NCBI GenBank assembly: GCA_965276825.1
Contig: OZ255630.1
Location: 62,001-126,000, forward strand
DNA from: G965276765 sp965276825
GTDB lineage: Bacteria; Actinomycetota; Acidimicrobiia; Acidimicrobiales; Palsa-688
Reading direction: 5' to 3'
Length of the DNA stretch: 64,000 nucleotides
The notes under the pieces were generated by a model, which saw only the letters and a program-made list of their open reading frames with translations, did not search any database and was not told the DNA's origin. Position numbers and translations under genes: made by a program. Positions 34,353-43,237 of this stretch are shown here, in pieces. Position 1 is the first letter of the stretch; each line of letters begins with the position of its first letter.

Positions 34353-35010
34353 CGCGGTGCTCGTGGCGGGCAAGGACCTGCGCATAGAGGCCCGGTCCCG
34401 GGTGGCCACCAACCAGATCGCGCCCTACGCCGTACTGGTCCTGGTGGTCTTCGGCTTCGCCTTCGACCAGGACAGGACCCTTCTCGACCGGGCCTCGCCC
34501 GGCCTGTTCTGGGTGGCGGTGCTGCTCTGCACCCTCCTCGCGGTCCAGCGCAGCTTCGCCATCGAGGCCGCCGACGGGGCCAGGGACGGCCTGCGCCTCT
34601 CCGGTCTCGATGGCGCCGGCATCTTCCTCGGCAAGGCGGCCGCCGTCGCCGTCGAGCTGGCCGGCCTCGAGGTCCTCCTCGGCGCCGGCATCGTCGTGCT
34701 CTTCGGCACCGGCCTGCGCGACGGGCTGCTGCTCGCCGGCACGGCCGTCGCGGCCACCGTCGGCCTGGCCGCCGCCGGCACCGTCTACGGCGCCGTCGCC
34801 GCCGGCCTGCGGGTGCGCGAGACCCTGCTGCCACTCCTCCTGCTGCCCGTCATCGCCCCCGTGCTGCTGGCCGCGACCCAGGCGTGGCGCGCCGCGCTCG
34901 GCCTCTCGACCGACAATGGTGGACGCTGGCTGGTCCTGCTGGTCAGCTTCGCCGCCATCTACCTGACCCTCGGCGTGCTCGGCTTCGGCGCGCTCCTGGA
35001 GGAGACATGA
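34342..35010 (+). CDS. ccmB: Heme exporter membrane protein CcmB
   Basis: A 222-residue protein with six membrane segments. LVAGKDLRIEARSR near the N-terminus and the RLSGLDGAGIFLGKA loop are typical CcmB features. It partners CcmA. The ATG lies inside the end of ccmA and the stop overlaps ccmC. Confidence 0.9.
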   Translation: MWRDAVLVAGKDLRIEARSRVATNQIAPYAVLVLVVFGFAFDQDRTLLDRASPGLFWVAVLLCTLLAVQRSFAIEAADGARDGLRLSGLDGAGIFLGKAAAVAVELAGLEVLLGAGIVVLFGTGLRDGLLLAGTAVAATVGLAAAGTVYGAVAAGLRVRETLLPLLLLPVIAPVLLAATQAWRAALGLSTDNGGRWLVLLVSFAAIYLTLGVLGFGALLEET

Positions 35011-35777
35011 CCATTCCCACCGCCACCAGGGCGACCCGGATCGTCGGGGCGTGCGCTGTCGTGTCCACCCTCGTCGTGTGCTGGCTCGGTCTCGTCGTGT
35101 CCCCGCCCGACGTGGTCCAGGGCCAGCTGGTGCGGCTGATCTACGTCCACCCGGCCCTCGCCACGTGGTGCTACGTCGGCTTCGGCATCTGCGCCCTGGC
35201 CAGCATCGCCTACCTGTGGCCGCGGACCAGGAGCCTGCGCTGGGACCGGCTGGCGTCCGCGTCGGCCGAGGTCGGCGTGGTCTTCTGCGTCGCCACCCTC
35301 GTGACGGGGTCGATCTGGGGACGGGGGTCGTGGGGCGTGTGGTGGACCTGGGACGCCCGCCTCACCCTGACCGCGCTGCTCCTGGCGGTGTTCCTCGGCT
35401 ACCTGGCGCTGCGCCGCAGCGGCGGCGACCTGGCCGGCAGGGCCAAGCGCTCCGCCATCGTGGCCCTCTGCTGCTTCATCGTCGTGCCCATCGACCACGA
35501 GGCCACCGCCTGGTGGTCGACGCTGCACCAGGGCGACACCATCGCCCGGATCGGCGGGAGCCCGCTCATCCACGGCTGGCAGCTGCTCACCATGCTGCTG
35601 TCGTTCGTCTCCTTCGGCCTGGTGTTCACCTGGCTGCTGCTGCACCGTCTCGGTGTCGAGGCCCTCGAGGAGCGCTTCGAGACCGAGGGCGTGATCGCCG
35701 CCATCGCCGAGCGACGGGCCGAGGCCGTGCCCGCACCTGGGCGCCCCGCCGCCGTGCCCGCGGAGGTGGAGGCGTGA
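35007..35777 (+). CDS. ccmC: Heme-handling protein CcmC
   Basis: A 256-residue membrane protein with the tryptophan-rich WWD signature WGVWWTWDARLTLT near residue 110 and flanking His residues in YVHPALATW and PIDHEATAWW that bind heme. It loads heme onto CcmE on the outer face. GGAGGAGA precedes the ATG and the stop overlaps the GTG of ccmD. Confidence 0.93.
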   Translation: MTIPTATRATRIVGACAVVSTLVVCWLGLVVSPPDVVQGQLVRLIYVHPALATWCYVGFGICALASIAYLWPRTRSLRWDRLASASAEVGVVFCVATLVTGSIWGRGSWGVWWTWDARLTLTALLLAVFLGYLALRRSGGDLAGRAKRSAIVALCCFIVVPIDHEATAWWSTLHQGDTIARIGGSPLIHGWQLLTMLLSFVSFGLVFTWLLLHRLGVEALEERFETEGVIAAIAERRAEAVPAPGRPAAVPAEVEA

Positions 35778-35923
35778 TCGGCTACGTGGTCGGCGGCTAC
35801 CTGGCCACCGCCGGCCTCCTCGGCCTCTACACCTGGCGCGTCCTGCGCCGGGGCCGGGTCCTGCACAAGGCGCTCGGAGCCGGACCCGTGGTGCCTCCCC
35901 GGCGTCGCGAGGACCGCCCGTGA
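35774..35923 (+). CDS. ccmD: Small heme exporter protein CcmD
   Basis: A 49-residue protein started by the GTG that overlaps the ccmC stop. A single membrane helix (YVVGGYLATAGLLGLYTWRV) is followed by a basic cytoplasmic tail, the usual CcmD layout. Its stop overlaps the ccmE start. CcmD helps release holo-CcmE from the CcmABC complex. Position and topology, not sequence motifs, identify it. Confidence 0.8.
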   Translation: MIGYVVGGYLATAGLLGLYTWRVLRRGRVLHKALGAGPVVPPRRREDRP

Positions 35924-36465
35924 CCGGGCCCGACGATCCCGGGTCGGCCTCCCACGACGATCCCGAGTCCCCCGACGCCTTCGACCCGCTCGCCGAGGCC
36001 CGGGCCCTCATGGCCGGGGCGGCCGGCCCCCGGCGCCGCAACTGGCTCGGCAGCCGGCGCCGCCAGGCCGGCGCGGCGTCGGTGATCGTCGCCGCCGTCG
36101 GGTTCCTGGCCTTCCAGGGCCTGACCAACGCCACCGAGTACTTCCTCACCACCAGGCAGGCCGTCGCCCAGCGGGCCAGCCTCGGGGCCAGGTCGTTCCG
36201 GATCGAGGGCAACGTGGCCAACGACGTGCGCAAGGTCGACCGGGGTCTGCGCTTCAGCATCTCCAACCAGGGCGTGGTCGTGTCGGTGGTGAGCACCGGC
36301 TCGCCGTCGCAGCTGTTCAAGCCGGGCATCCCGGTCGTGCTGGACGGCCACTGGCAGGGCGACGTGTACGAAAGCAACCTGATCATGGTCAAGCACTCGG
36401 CCAGCTACAACGCGGCCCACCCCGATCGGGTCAAGCGCCAGGTCCCGACGCGAGGCGGGTCGTGA
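35920..36465 (+). CDS. ccmE: Heme chaperone CcmE
   Basis: A 181-residue membrane-anchored heme chaperone. One helix (GAASVIVAAVGFLAFQGL) follows a 50-residue acidic/basic N-terminus. The outer OB-fold ends with VKHSASYNAAHPDRV. Its His-x3-Tyr matches the residue that binds heme covalently in the classical CcmE, not the Cys variant. The N-terminal cytoplasmic segment is longer than in proteobacterial proteins. GTG start and stop both overlap neighbours. Confidence 0.93.
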   Translation: MTGPDDPGSASHDDPESPDAFDPLAEARALMAGAAGPRRRNWLGSRRRQAGAASVIVAAVGFLAFQGLTNATEYFLTTRQAVAQRASLGARSFRIEGNVANDVRKVDRGLRFSISNQGVVVSVVSTGSPSQLFKPGIPVVLDGHWQGDVYESNLIMVKHSASYNAAHPDRVKRQVPTRGGS

Positions 36466-38483
36466 ACGCGGCCCTCGGTGACGCCGGACTGCTCCTCGCC
36501 TTCGTCGGCGCGGTGGCCGGGATCGTCACCACGCTGGTCGGCCTGCGCCGTCGGCGGGACCAGCTGCTGCGGGTCGGGCGCTCGTACACCTGGATCATCC
36601 TGCTCGGCGCGCTGCTCGCCACCTTCGCCCTCCAGCACGCGCTGATCACCCACGACTTCCGGCTCCTCTACGTCGACCACAACGACTCGACCACCACCCC
36701 GCTGCTCTACCGGATCACGGCCATGTGGTCGGCCCTGCAGGGGTCCATCCTGCTGTGGGGGCTGGTGCTGGCCGTCTATCTGAGCGCGGTGGCGGTCCAC
36801 TTCCGCCGGCGGGTGACCGATCCGCTGGTGGCGTGGGCGTCGGTGATCGCCATGGCCGTGGCCGCGTTCTTCTTCGCGCTGATGCTCACCGCTTCCAACC
36901 CGTTCGACCTGGTGCAGGGCGGGGTGCCGACCAACGGTCAGGGCCCGAACCCGCTCCTGGCCAACAACGTGCTCGTGGCCTTCCACCCGCCGCTGCTCTA
37001 CCTCGGCCTGGTCGGCTTCACCGTGCCGTTCGCGTTCGCCGTGGCCAGCCTGATCACCGGCCGGGTCGGCGAGGGCTGGATGGTCGAGACCCGGCGCTGG
37101 ACGCTGTTCGCGTGGGCGTTCCTCACCGGTGGCGTGGTGCTCGGCGCCTGGTGGAGCTACCGGGTGCTCGGCTGGGGCGGGTACTGGGCGTGGGATCCCG
37201 TCGAGAACGCGGCGTTCCTGCCGTGGCTGACCGCCACCGCCTACCTGCACTCGGTGATGGTGCAGGAGCGCCGCGGCATGCTGCGGGTCTGGAACCTGTC
37301 GCTGGTCCTCTCCACCTTCAGCCTCACGGTGCTCTGCACGTTCCTCACCCGCTCCGGGGTGCTCGAATCGGTCCACTCGTTCTCCAACTCCGACATCGGC
37401 CCGGAGCTGATCGGGTTCTTCGCCGTCTCCGTCGGAGGGGCCATCGCCCTGCTGGCCTGGCGGGGTGACCGGCTCCGCTCGCCGGGGGCAATCGACTCGC
37501 CGCTGTCGCGTGAGGGTGCGTTCCTGGCCAACAACCTGCTGTTCTGCGCGTTCGCCCTCGTGGTGCTGCTCGGAACGGTCTTCCCCCTCATCGTGCAGGC
37601 CGTCAACGGAGGCCAGACGACCGTCGGCAGCCCGTACTTCGACACCATGACCATGCCGATCGTGGTGTGCCTGCTGTTCCTCATGGCCGTCGCCCCCGCC
37701 CTGCCGTGGCGCAAGGCGTCCGCCGAGCTCCTGCGCCACCGGCTGCTGTGGCCCGCCGTCGCCGCCGCGGCCACCCTCGTGGCCTGCGTCGCGGGAGGCG
37801 TCCGCGGCCTCAACCCGCTGCTGGCCTTCGGGCTCGGCGCCTTTGCCGGCGCGGCCGCCGTCCGCCAGCTGGTCCTGGCGACCAGGCGGCAGGGCTGGCG
37901 GGGCTTCGTCGGCCGGGCCAACGGCGGGATGATCGCCCACATCGGCGTGGTCGTGATCGCCGTCGCCTACGCCGCCAGCCACTCCTACGCAGAGCGCACC
38001 CAGGTGCCCCTACCGCTCGGGCGCACCGTGGTCGTCGAGGGCCAGGCCCTCACCTACCTCGGCATGGTCAACCTGGCCGGCGCCAACACCACCGGCGTGG
38101 CCGCCAGGATCCGCGTCGGCCACGGGGGCGTCTACCAGCCGGCCATCAGCAGCAACCTCTTCCCCGCCCAGACCGTCGGCACCCCGGCCATCGACACCGG
38201 GGTGACCCACGACGTGTACCTCACCCTGGTGGCCACCCCCAACGGGTCGGGGCCGGTCACCGTCGGGGTGCTCGTCGAGCCCCTCATCGGGTGGATCTGG
38301 GCCGGGGGCGGCATCATCGTCGCCGGCGCCGCGCTGGCCGCGTTCCCCGGCCGGCGCCGGCGCCCGACCGACGCCTCATCGGCCCCCGTCGACGTCGAGC
38401 TCGAGCCGATCGGCGCCGCCCCCGACCCACGGCGCCCGGTCGAGCCGGTCACCGTGCGGGGGATCACGGGGGCTCCGTCGTGA
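36462..38483 (+). CDS. ccmF: Heme lyase subunit CcmF
   Basis: A 673-residue membrane protein with about 15 helices. The WWD domain GWGGYWAWDPVENAAFLPWL lies near residue 237 and His-bearing loops HALITHDF, FHPPLLYLG and TAYLHSVMV flank it. It transfers heme from CcmE to apocytochrome c together with CcmH. Length is normal for the family. The GTG start overlaps ccmE and the stop overlaps ccmG. Confidence 0.95.
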   Translation: MNAALGDAGLLLAFVGAVAGIVTTLVGLRRRRDQLLRVGRSYTWIILLGALLATFALQHALITHDFRLLYVDHNDSTTTPLLYRITAMWSALQGSILLWGLVLAVYLSAVAVHFRRRVTDPLVAWASVIAMAVAAFFFALMLTASNPFDLVQGGVPTNGQGPNPLLANNVLVAFHPPLLYLGLVGFTVPFAFAVASLITGRVGEGWMVETRRWTLFAWAFLTGGVVLGAWWSYRVLGWGGYWAWDPVENAAFLPWLTATAYLHSVMVQERRGMLRVWNLSLVLSTFSLTVLCTFLTRSGVLESVHSFSNSDIGPELIGFFAVSVGGAIALLAWRGDRLRSPGAIDSPLSREGAFLANNLLFCAFALVVLLGTVFPLIVQAVNGGQTTVGSPYFDTMTMPIVVCLLFLMAVAPALPWRKASAELLRHRLLWPAVAAAATLVACVAGGVRGLNPLLAFGLGAFAGAAAVRQLVLATRRQGWRGFVGRANGGMIAHIGVVVIAVAYAASHSYAERTQVPLPLGRTVVVEGQALTYLGMVNLAGANTTGVAARIRVGHGGVYQPAISSNLFPAQTVGTPAIDTGVTHDVYLTLVATPNGSGPVTVGVLVEPLIGWIWAGGGIIVAGAALAAFPGRRRRPTDASSAPVDVELEPIGAAPDPRRPVEPVTVRGITGAPS

Positions 38484-39040
38484 CCGTCGTCGCCTCGGCG
38501 TCCCCTGCGCCGAGGACCAGGCGCCGGGTGGTGCTCTGGGGAGCGCTGGGCGCCCTGGTCGTCTTCTCGGTCGTGCTCGCCCTCCTCGCCACCGTGCACG
38601 CGAGCCCCGCCGGCAGCCCGCTGGTGGGCAAGCCGGCGCCGGCGCTCGAGGGACCGACCCTCGACGGGCGCGGGCGGGTCGGCCTGGCCTCCTTTCCCGG
38701 CAGGTGGGTGCTGGTCGACTTCGCGGCCAGCTGGTGCTTCCCGTGCCGGGAGGAGATGCCCCAGCTGCAGGCCTTCGCCAAGACCGCGGCCGCCCACCAC
38801 GCGGTCGTGCTCATGGTCGCCTACGACCAAGGTGACCAGGCCGCCCTGCGCAGCTACGTCGCCCCCTTCGCCACCTGGCCGACGATCGCCGACCCCTCCG
38901 CCCAGATCTCCTGGGCGACGAGCGGGGTGCCCGACAGCTACCTGGTCGCGCCGGACAGGACGGTGGTCGAGTACGTGTCGTCCGGCCTGAGCGCCGGGCA
39001 GGTCGACCGCACCATCGACGCCCACCCGGTGGGAGCGTGA
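38480..39040 (+). CDS. ccmG: Thiol-disulfide oxidoreductase CcmG/DsbE
   Basis: A 186-residue membrane-anchored thioredoxin-like protein. One N-terminal helix (LWGALGALVVFSVVLALLAT) precedes a thioredoxin domain with the active site FAASWCFPCREEMPQL and the cis-Pro loop SGVPDSYLV. It keeps the CXXCH cysteines of apocytochrome c reduced, drawing electrons from CcdA. Confidence 0.92.
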   Translation: MTVVASASPAPRTRRRVVLWGALGALVVFSVVLALLATVHASPAGSPLVGKPAPALEGPTLDGRGRVGLASFPGRWVLVDFAASWCFPCREEMPQLQAFAKTAAAHHAVVLMVAYDQGDQAALRSYVAPFATWPTIADPSAQISWATSGVPDSYLVAPDRTVVEYVSSGLSAGQVDRTIDAHPVGA

Positions 39041-39678
39041 CCGGGCCCGACATCGTCGCGACCCGTCCCGGCGGTGGGGACCCCGCACCGGGGTCCCTGG
39101 CCTCCCCGGCCCGTCCCCCCGGCCGGCGGCTCGCCGGCTGGCTGCCGTGGGTGGCCGTCGCCGTGGCCGTCGCCGTGGCCCTGGCCGTCGGCACCCACCG
39201 GTCCCCGGGGTCGGGCAGCATCGAGTCGCGCACCCTGTCGATCGCCTCGCAGGTCCGCTGCCCGGTCTGCGTGGGCGAGACGGCCGCCGAGTCGCAGACC
39301 GCGGCGTCGGTCGAGATCCGCAGCATCATCCGCCAGCGCCTGGCCGAGGGCCAGTCCACGGCCACCATCCTCGCCTACTTCAGGCAGATTCCCGGCCCGT
39401 CGATGCTGGAGAAGCCGTCGTCCCACGGCGCCGGCCTCCTGCTCTGGGGCGGCCCGGTCATCGCCGTGGTCATCGCCGCCGGCGGCCTGGCGCTCGTCTT
39501 CCGCCGGTGGCGGCCGACCGCCCGGCGCGCCGCCACCGACGGCGACCAGCGTCTCGTCGGGCGCGCCCTCGGCCAGCCGGGTGACGGCGCGCCCCCCGAT
39601 GGCGGCCAGCCGGGTGACGGCGCGCCCCCCGACGGCATCCGGCCGGCCGAGCCAGCCGGCGGGCGCACCGATGGCTGA
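39037..39678 (+). CDS. ccmH: Cytochrome c maturation protein CcmH (N-terminal type)
   Basis: A 213-residue protein with an N-terminal helix, the CcmH motif VRCPVCVGETAAES near residue 74 (two redox Cys), and a second helix near 143-160. It resembles the short CcmH/NrfF form. After the second helix a cytoplasmic tail contains two GQPGDGAPPDG units encoded by a tandem repeat. It overlaps ccmG and the next gene. Confidence 0.9.
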   Translation: MTGPDIVATRPGGGDPAPGSLASPARPPGRRLAGWLPWVAVAVAVAVALAVGTHRSPGSGSIESRTLSIASQVRCPVCVGETAAESQTAASVEIRSIIRQRLAEGQSTATILAYFRQIPGPSMLEKPSSHGAGLLLWGGPVIAVVIAAGGLALVFRRWRPTARRAATDGDQRLVGRALGQPGDGAPPDGGQPGDGAPPDGIRPAEPAGGRTDG

Positions 39679-40513
39679 GCCGACCGACGCCCCCCCCGAC
39701 CGCCCGAGGTCCGTGCTCGAGGAGGAGCGGGAGTTCTTCCTCCGGTCGCTGCACGACCTGGAGGCCGAGCGGGCCGCAGGCGACATCGACGAGACCGACT
39801 TCGCCGCCCTGCGCGACGACTACACCGTCAGGGCGGCCGAGGTGCTCAGGCAGCTCGACGCCCTGGGCGCGATGCCGACGCCGGAGCCGCCCCCGCCCGC
39901 ACGCAGGTCGCGAGGGCGCGGCGCCCGGGCGGGCATCGCGCCCGCCGGGTCGGGGCGGACCCGGGGCCGCCCCACCCTGGCGCGCTCCACCCTGGCGCGC
40001 CCCACCCTCGCACTCGGTGCCCTGGCCGTGGTCCTCGTGCTCGGCGGGATCACCTGGGCGGTCTCCGCCGCCGCCGGTGTCCGGCTGCCCGGCGACGGGG
40101 TCTCCGGGGGCTCGAGCGCCAGCCGGATCCAGGGTCTCCTGCTGCAGGCCCAGACGGCCGTGGGCAACAGCCAGCCCGTCGCCGCGGTGAAGGCCTACGA
40201 GACGGTGATCGCCGCCGACCCGACCAACGCCGAGGCCCTCACCGGTGAGGGCCTGGTGCTGGTCCAGACGGGCAGGACGAGCGGCCGGGCCGACCTGGTC
40301 GATCTCGGCGAGGCCCGGCTGGCGCGAGCGGAGAAGGTGGCGCCCACCTACGCGCCGGCCTTCGGCAACCTCGGGGAGATCCTCTTCAGCCAGGGCCGCT
40401 ACGCCGAGTCCATCCCCCAGCTGCGCGCCTACCAGCGGTTGGCGCCGCCCTCGTCGCAACCCGTCACCATCGGACGGGAGCTGATTATCGCCCGCGCCAG
40501 AGCCGGGAGCTGA
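39671..40513 (+). CDS. ccmI: CcmI-like TPR protein of cytochrome c assembly
   Basis: A 280-residue protein. The N-terminal 60 residues (EEEREFFLRSLHDLEAERAA) match the cytoplasmic CcmI segment. One membrane helix lies at about 113-135. The outer part has two to three TPR-like units, including AVKAYETVIAADPTNAEAL and FGNLGEILFSQGRYAESI. It would present apocytochrome c to CcmF and CcmH. It ends the cluster. Confidence 0.85.
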   Translation: MAEPTDAPPDRPRSVLEEEREFFLRSLHDLEAERAAGDIDETDFAALRDDYTVRAAEVLRQLDALGAMPTPEPPPPARRSRGRGARAGIAPAGSGRTRGRPTLARSTLARPTLALGALAVVLVLGGITWAVSAAAGVRLPGDGVSGGSSASRIQGLLLQAQTAVGNSQPVAAVKAYETVIAADPTNAEALTGEGLVLVQTGRTSGRADLVDLGEARLARAEKVAPTYAPAFGNLGEILFSQGRYAESIPQLRAYQRLAPPSSQPVTIGRELIIARARAGS

Positions 40514-40520
40514 AGGCGTT

Positions 40521-40582
40521 CCGCTACGGCCCGTGCGGAGACAACCTGGCCGGCCGTCAACCGTTCGGCCCTCTCGTAGCGG
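40521..40582. terminator. Long inverted repeat between convergent genes
   Basis: CCGCTACG (40521-40528) and CGTAGCGG (40575-40582) form a perfect outer stem. Inner GGCC segments can pair further. It lies between the end of the ccm cluster and the convergent SufR-like gene and could serve as a bidirectional terminator. Confidence 0.45.
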
Positions 40583-40624
40583 CACCTGCGGCCCGCGGCC
40601 GCTCGAGTTGCTTCCTTCCGGTGC

Positions 40625-41317
40625 CTAGATGAGGGTGACGCAGGCGTCGTCGCCTTGCGCCCTCGACGACACCGGCCCGGTGACCGACGCCCCGGTCAGG
40701 TCGGCGAGCATCCCCCGCACGATCCCCCGGTCCACCGCGCAGATCACCGGATGCTGCCTGGCGGTGTCGAAGAGCGGGCAGCTCTCCCGCACCAGGGCCA
40801 GGGAGCCGCTCCTCGCCTCGGCGTGGGCCTCGAAGCCATGGGCGGTCAGGGCGTCGGCGATGGCGTGGAGGGCCACGCGCGACGACCGGTGGCCATCGCC
40901 CGACGACATCCCTGCGGCCAGGCGCCGCCCGTAGTCCTCGCCCACCCGCTCGGCCATGGCCTCGGCCTGCTCGGGGGCCAGCAGCGAGAGCGCCTCGCCG
41001 AGCAGCGTGACGAGCAGGTCCTCGCCTCGCGCCGCCCCCGACAGGGGCGCCTCCCGGCTGGTGCTGCGGTACCGCTTGGACGGCCGGCCAGCGCCCCCGC
41101 CGCTGTGGGGGACGAACACCGAGAGGTACCCGCCCGCGGCCAGCTTGTCGAGGTGGTGGCGGGCCACGTTGGCGTGCAGCTCGAACTCGGCCGCCACCTC
41201 GGACGCGGTCAGCCCGCCGGCGTGCTCGCGCACGTGGAGGTAGATCCGTCGCCGGGTGGGGTCGCCGAACGCCGAGGTCACCGCGTGGACGGTGGCGGAG
41301 AACTCGGCGTCGCTCAT
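40625..41317 (-). CDS. SufR-like winged-helix regulator, possible Fe-S sensor
   Basis: A 230-residue ArsR/DeoR-like regulator starting at ATG 41317. The N-terminal winged helix (GDPTRRRIYLHVREHAGGLT then ASEVAAEFELHANVARHHLD) is of the SufR type. The C-terminal half has Cys residues spaced C-x12-C (from ESCPLF to VICAVD) plus a third Cys near the end. SufR proteins of cyanobacteria and mycobacteria bind an Fe-S cluster through a C-x12-C-x13-C pattern, so the third spacing here differs. It is divergent from the Fe-S carrier ATPase gene mrp, which supports an iron-sulfur role. A TATCCT/TAGGAT element near 41410 could serve both promoters. Confidence 0.75.
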   Translation of the reverse strand: MSDAEFSATVHAVTSAFGDPTRRRIYLHVREHAGGLTASEVAAEFELHANVARHHLDKLAAGGYLSVFVPHSGGGAGRPSKRYRSTSREAPLSGAARGEDLLVTLLGEALSLLAPEQAEAMAERVGEDYGRRLAAGMSSGDGHRSSRVALHAIADALTAHGFEAHAEARSGSLALVRESCPLFDTARQHPVICAVDRGIVRGMLADLTGASVTGPVSSRAQGDDACVTLI

Positions 41318-41483
41318 GGCCGGCTCCGTCGCGGCCGTGCCCACCTGCTGCCCCGAACTGCTGCTGGCCCCTGCACTTCCACGCCGGACGGCGAAGGACG
41401 ACACGTCGGTATCCTACCTGGGCGAGGAGTGCAGAGGCCCGGGTCGGCGCGCGCCGGACACTCCCGGGGGACCGGAGGTGGGC

Positions 41484-42479
41484 GTGGCCGTCGACGAGCG
41501 ACAGGTGAGGGAGGCACCGGCCCCCGAGCAGGTTGCGGGCATCAGGCGGCGACGCCCCGCGGGTGGCGACGGCCACGACCACGACCACGACGGCCACGAG
41601 CGCGCCGCCCGCGACCACCCTCCCGACGACGGCCGGGCCGCCCCGGCGGCGGCCCCCCTCGGTCACGAGGAGGGCCGCGCCAGCGCGTTCGCCGATCCCG
41701 CCAGCAGGACACGGGTCATCGGCGTCACGTCCGGCAAGGGCGGGGTCGGCAAGTCGTCGGTGACGGTCAACCTGGCCGTCTCTCTCGTCAGGGCCGGCTT
41801 CGAGGTCGGGATCCTCGACGCGGACGTGTACGGCTTCTCGGTCCCCCAGATGCTCGGCATCGACGCCAACCCGGTGGTGAGGGACCGCAAGATGGTGCCT
41901 CCCGTGGCCTACGGCGTGCACACCATGTCCATGGGCTTCTTCGTCGACGAGGACCAGCCGGTCATGTGGCGCGGTCCCATGCTCCACAAGGCGCTCGAGC
42001 AGTTCCTGGTCGACGTGGCGTGGGGCGACCTCGACTTCCTGCTCGTCGACATGCCCCCCGGCACCGGTGACGTGGCGCTGTCGATGGCGCAGTACCTCCC
42101 GACGTCCGAGGTCTACGTCGTGACCACCCCCCAACCGGCGGCCAAGCGCGTCGCCCAGCGGACCGCCTACATGGCCAAGAAGATCAACCTCCCGCTGCGC
42201 GGCGTGGTCGAGAACATGAGCTGGTTCACCGGCGACGACGGGCGCCGCTACGAGCTGTTCGGCGCCGGCGGGGGAGCGGAGCTGGCCGACGAGCTCGCCG
42301 TGCCCTTCCTCGGCCAGGTCCCCCTCGTCGCCGGGCTGCGCCACGGCGGCGACACCGGGCGCCCGGTGACCGTCACCGACCCCGGGGGCGAGGCCGCCCT
42401 CGCCTTCACCGCCATCGCCGGGAAGATCGCGGCCAGGGGTCGGTCGAGGATCTTCCGCCCCGAGCTGCGGATCAGCTGA
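41484..42479 (+). CDS. mrp: Mrp/ApbC family Fe-S carrier ATPase
   Basis: A 331-residue P-loop ATPase. GGAGG lies five bases before GTG 41484. The deviant Walker A GVTSGKGGVGKSSV begins near residue 76, Walker B is LLVDMPPGTGD, and VVTTPQPAAKRVAQR and VVENMSWFTG are family signatures. The usual N-terminal MIP18/DUF59 domain is missing. In its place is a Pro/Arg/His/Asp-rich stretch (GDGHDHDHDGHE). The usual CxxC cluster-binding pair after ENMS is also not seen (SWFTGDDGRR instead). It probably carries or senses Fe-S clusters, but both changes make that less certain. Confidence 0.88.
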   Translation: MAVDERQVREAPAPEQVAGIRRRRPAGGDGHDHDHDGHERAARDHPPDDGRAAPAAAPLGHEEGRASAFADPASRTRVIGVTSGKGGVGKSSVTVNLAVSLVRAGFEVGILDADVYGFSVPQMLGIDANPVVRDRKMVPPVAYGVHTMSMGFFVDEDQPVMWRGPMLHKALEQFLVDVAWGDLDFLLVDMPPGTGDVALSMAQYLPTSEVYVVTTPQPAAKRVAQRTAYMAKKINLPLRGVVENMSWFTGDDGRRYELFGAGGGAELADELAVPFLGQVPLVAGLRHGGDTGRPVTVTDPGGEAALAFTAIAGKIAARGRSRIFRPELRIS

Positions 42480-42532
42480 GCCGTCGGGCCGAGGCGATCC
42501 CCGTAGCGGCACCGGACGGGCAAGCTGGTCGG

Positions 42533-43237
42533 ATGAGGCGACGAGGAGCGAGCGACGACGGCGCCCCGGTGGGGCGTCGGGTGGTGCTCGGCCTCGTCGG
42601 GCTCGGGGCCGTCGGGGTGGTGACGGGCAGCACCGTCGGTCGGGTGGTCGACGAGGCCGTCGCCCCGCTGCGCTCCGCCGGCGTCGGCGCCTTCCTGCCG
42701 AGCAGCGGCGGCTTCACCATCTACACCGTCACCAGCGGGTACCCGGCGCCTCCGGCCGACTACCGGGTCCGCGTCGGCGGCCTGGTCTCGCGCCCGCTGG
42801 CGCTCAGCGTGGCCGACCTGCGCACCCTGCCCCCCACCCGGCTGACCTCCACCTTCCAGTGCGTGACCGGCTGGAGCGTGGCCGACGTGCACTGGGAGGG
42901 GGTGGCCCTTGTCGACGTCCTCGACCGGGCCGGCATCCACCGTGACGCCACCTCGGTGCGCTTCGCCTCCTTCGACGGCGCCTACACCGAGAGCCTGACC
43001 CTCGCGCAAGCCAGGCAGAGCGGCGCCATCGTCGCCTACTCGATGCTCGGCGCCCCCGTGTCGCGACAGCACGGGGGGCCGGTCCGGCTCTACGTGCCCG
43101 GGATGTTCGGCTACAAGTCCATCAAGTGGCTGGCCAGCGTGGAGGCCGTGCGCGACGCCCCGCCGGGCTACTGGGAGCAGAACGGGTACCCGATCGACGC
43201 CTGGATCGACGGGCACCCCCCGGCCGCCCGTGGCTGA
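42533..43237 (+). CDS. Tat-exported molybdopterin-dependent oxidoreductase (sulfite oxidase/MsrP fold)
   Basis: A 234-residue enzyme. The N-terminus has a twin-Arg signal (GRRVVLGLVGLGAVGVV). The molybdenum-binding Cys lies in TFQCVTGWSVADVHWEG near residue 107. RLYVPGMFGYKSIKWLASV is the C-terminal family segment. The closest characterised relatives are MsrP (YedY), which repairs methionine sulfoxide, and small sulfite oxidases. The next gene, overlapping by eight bases, encodes a cytochrome b-like membrane partner, which fits an MsrPQ-like pair. Confidence 0.87.
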   Translation: MRRRGASDDGAPVGRRVVLGLVGLGAVGVVTGSTVGRVVDEAVAPLRSAGVGAFLPSSGGFTIYTVTSGYPAPPADYRVRVGGLVSRPLALSVADLRTLPPTRLTSTFQCVTGWSVADVHWEGVALVDVLDRAGIHRDATSVRFASFDGAYTESLTLAQARQSGAIVAYSMLGAPVSRQHGGPVRLYVPGMFGYKSIKWLASVEAVRDAPPGYWEQNGYPIDAWIDGHPPAARG

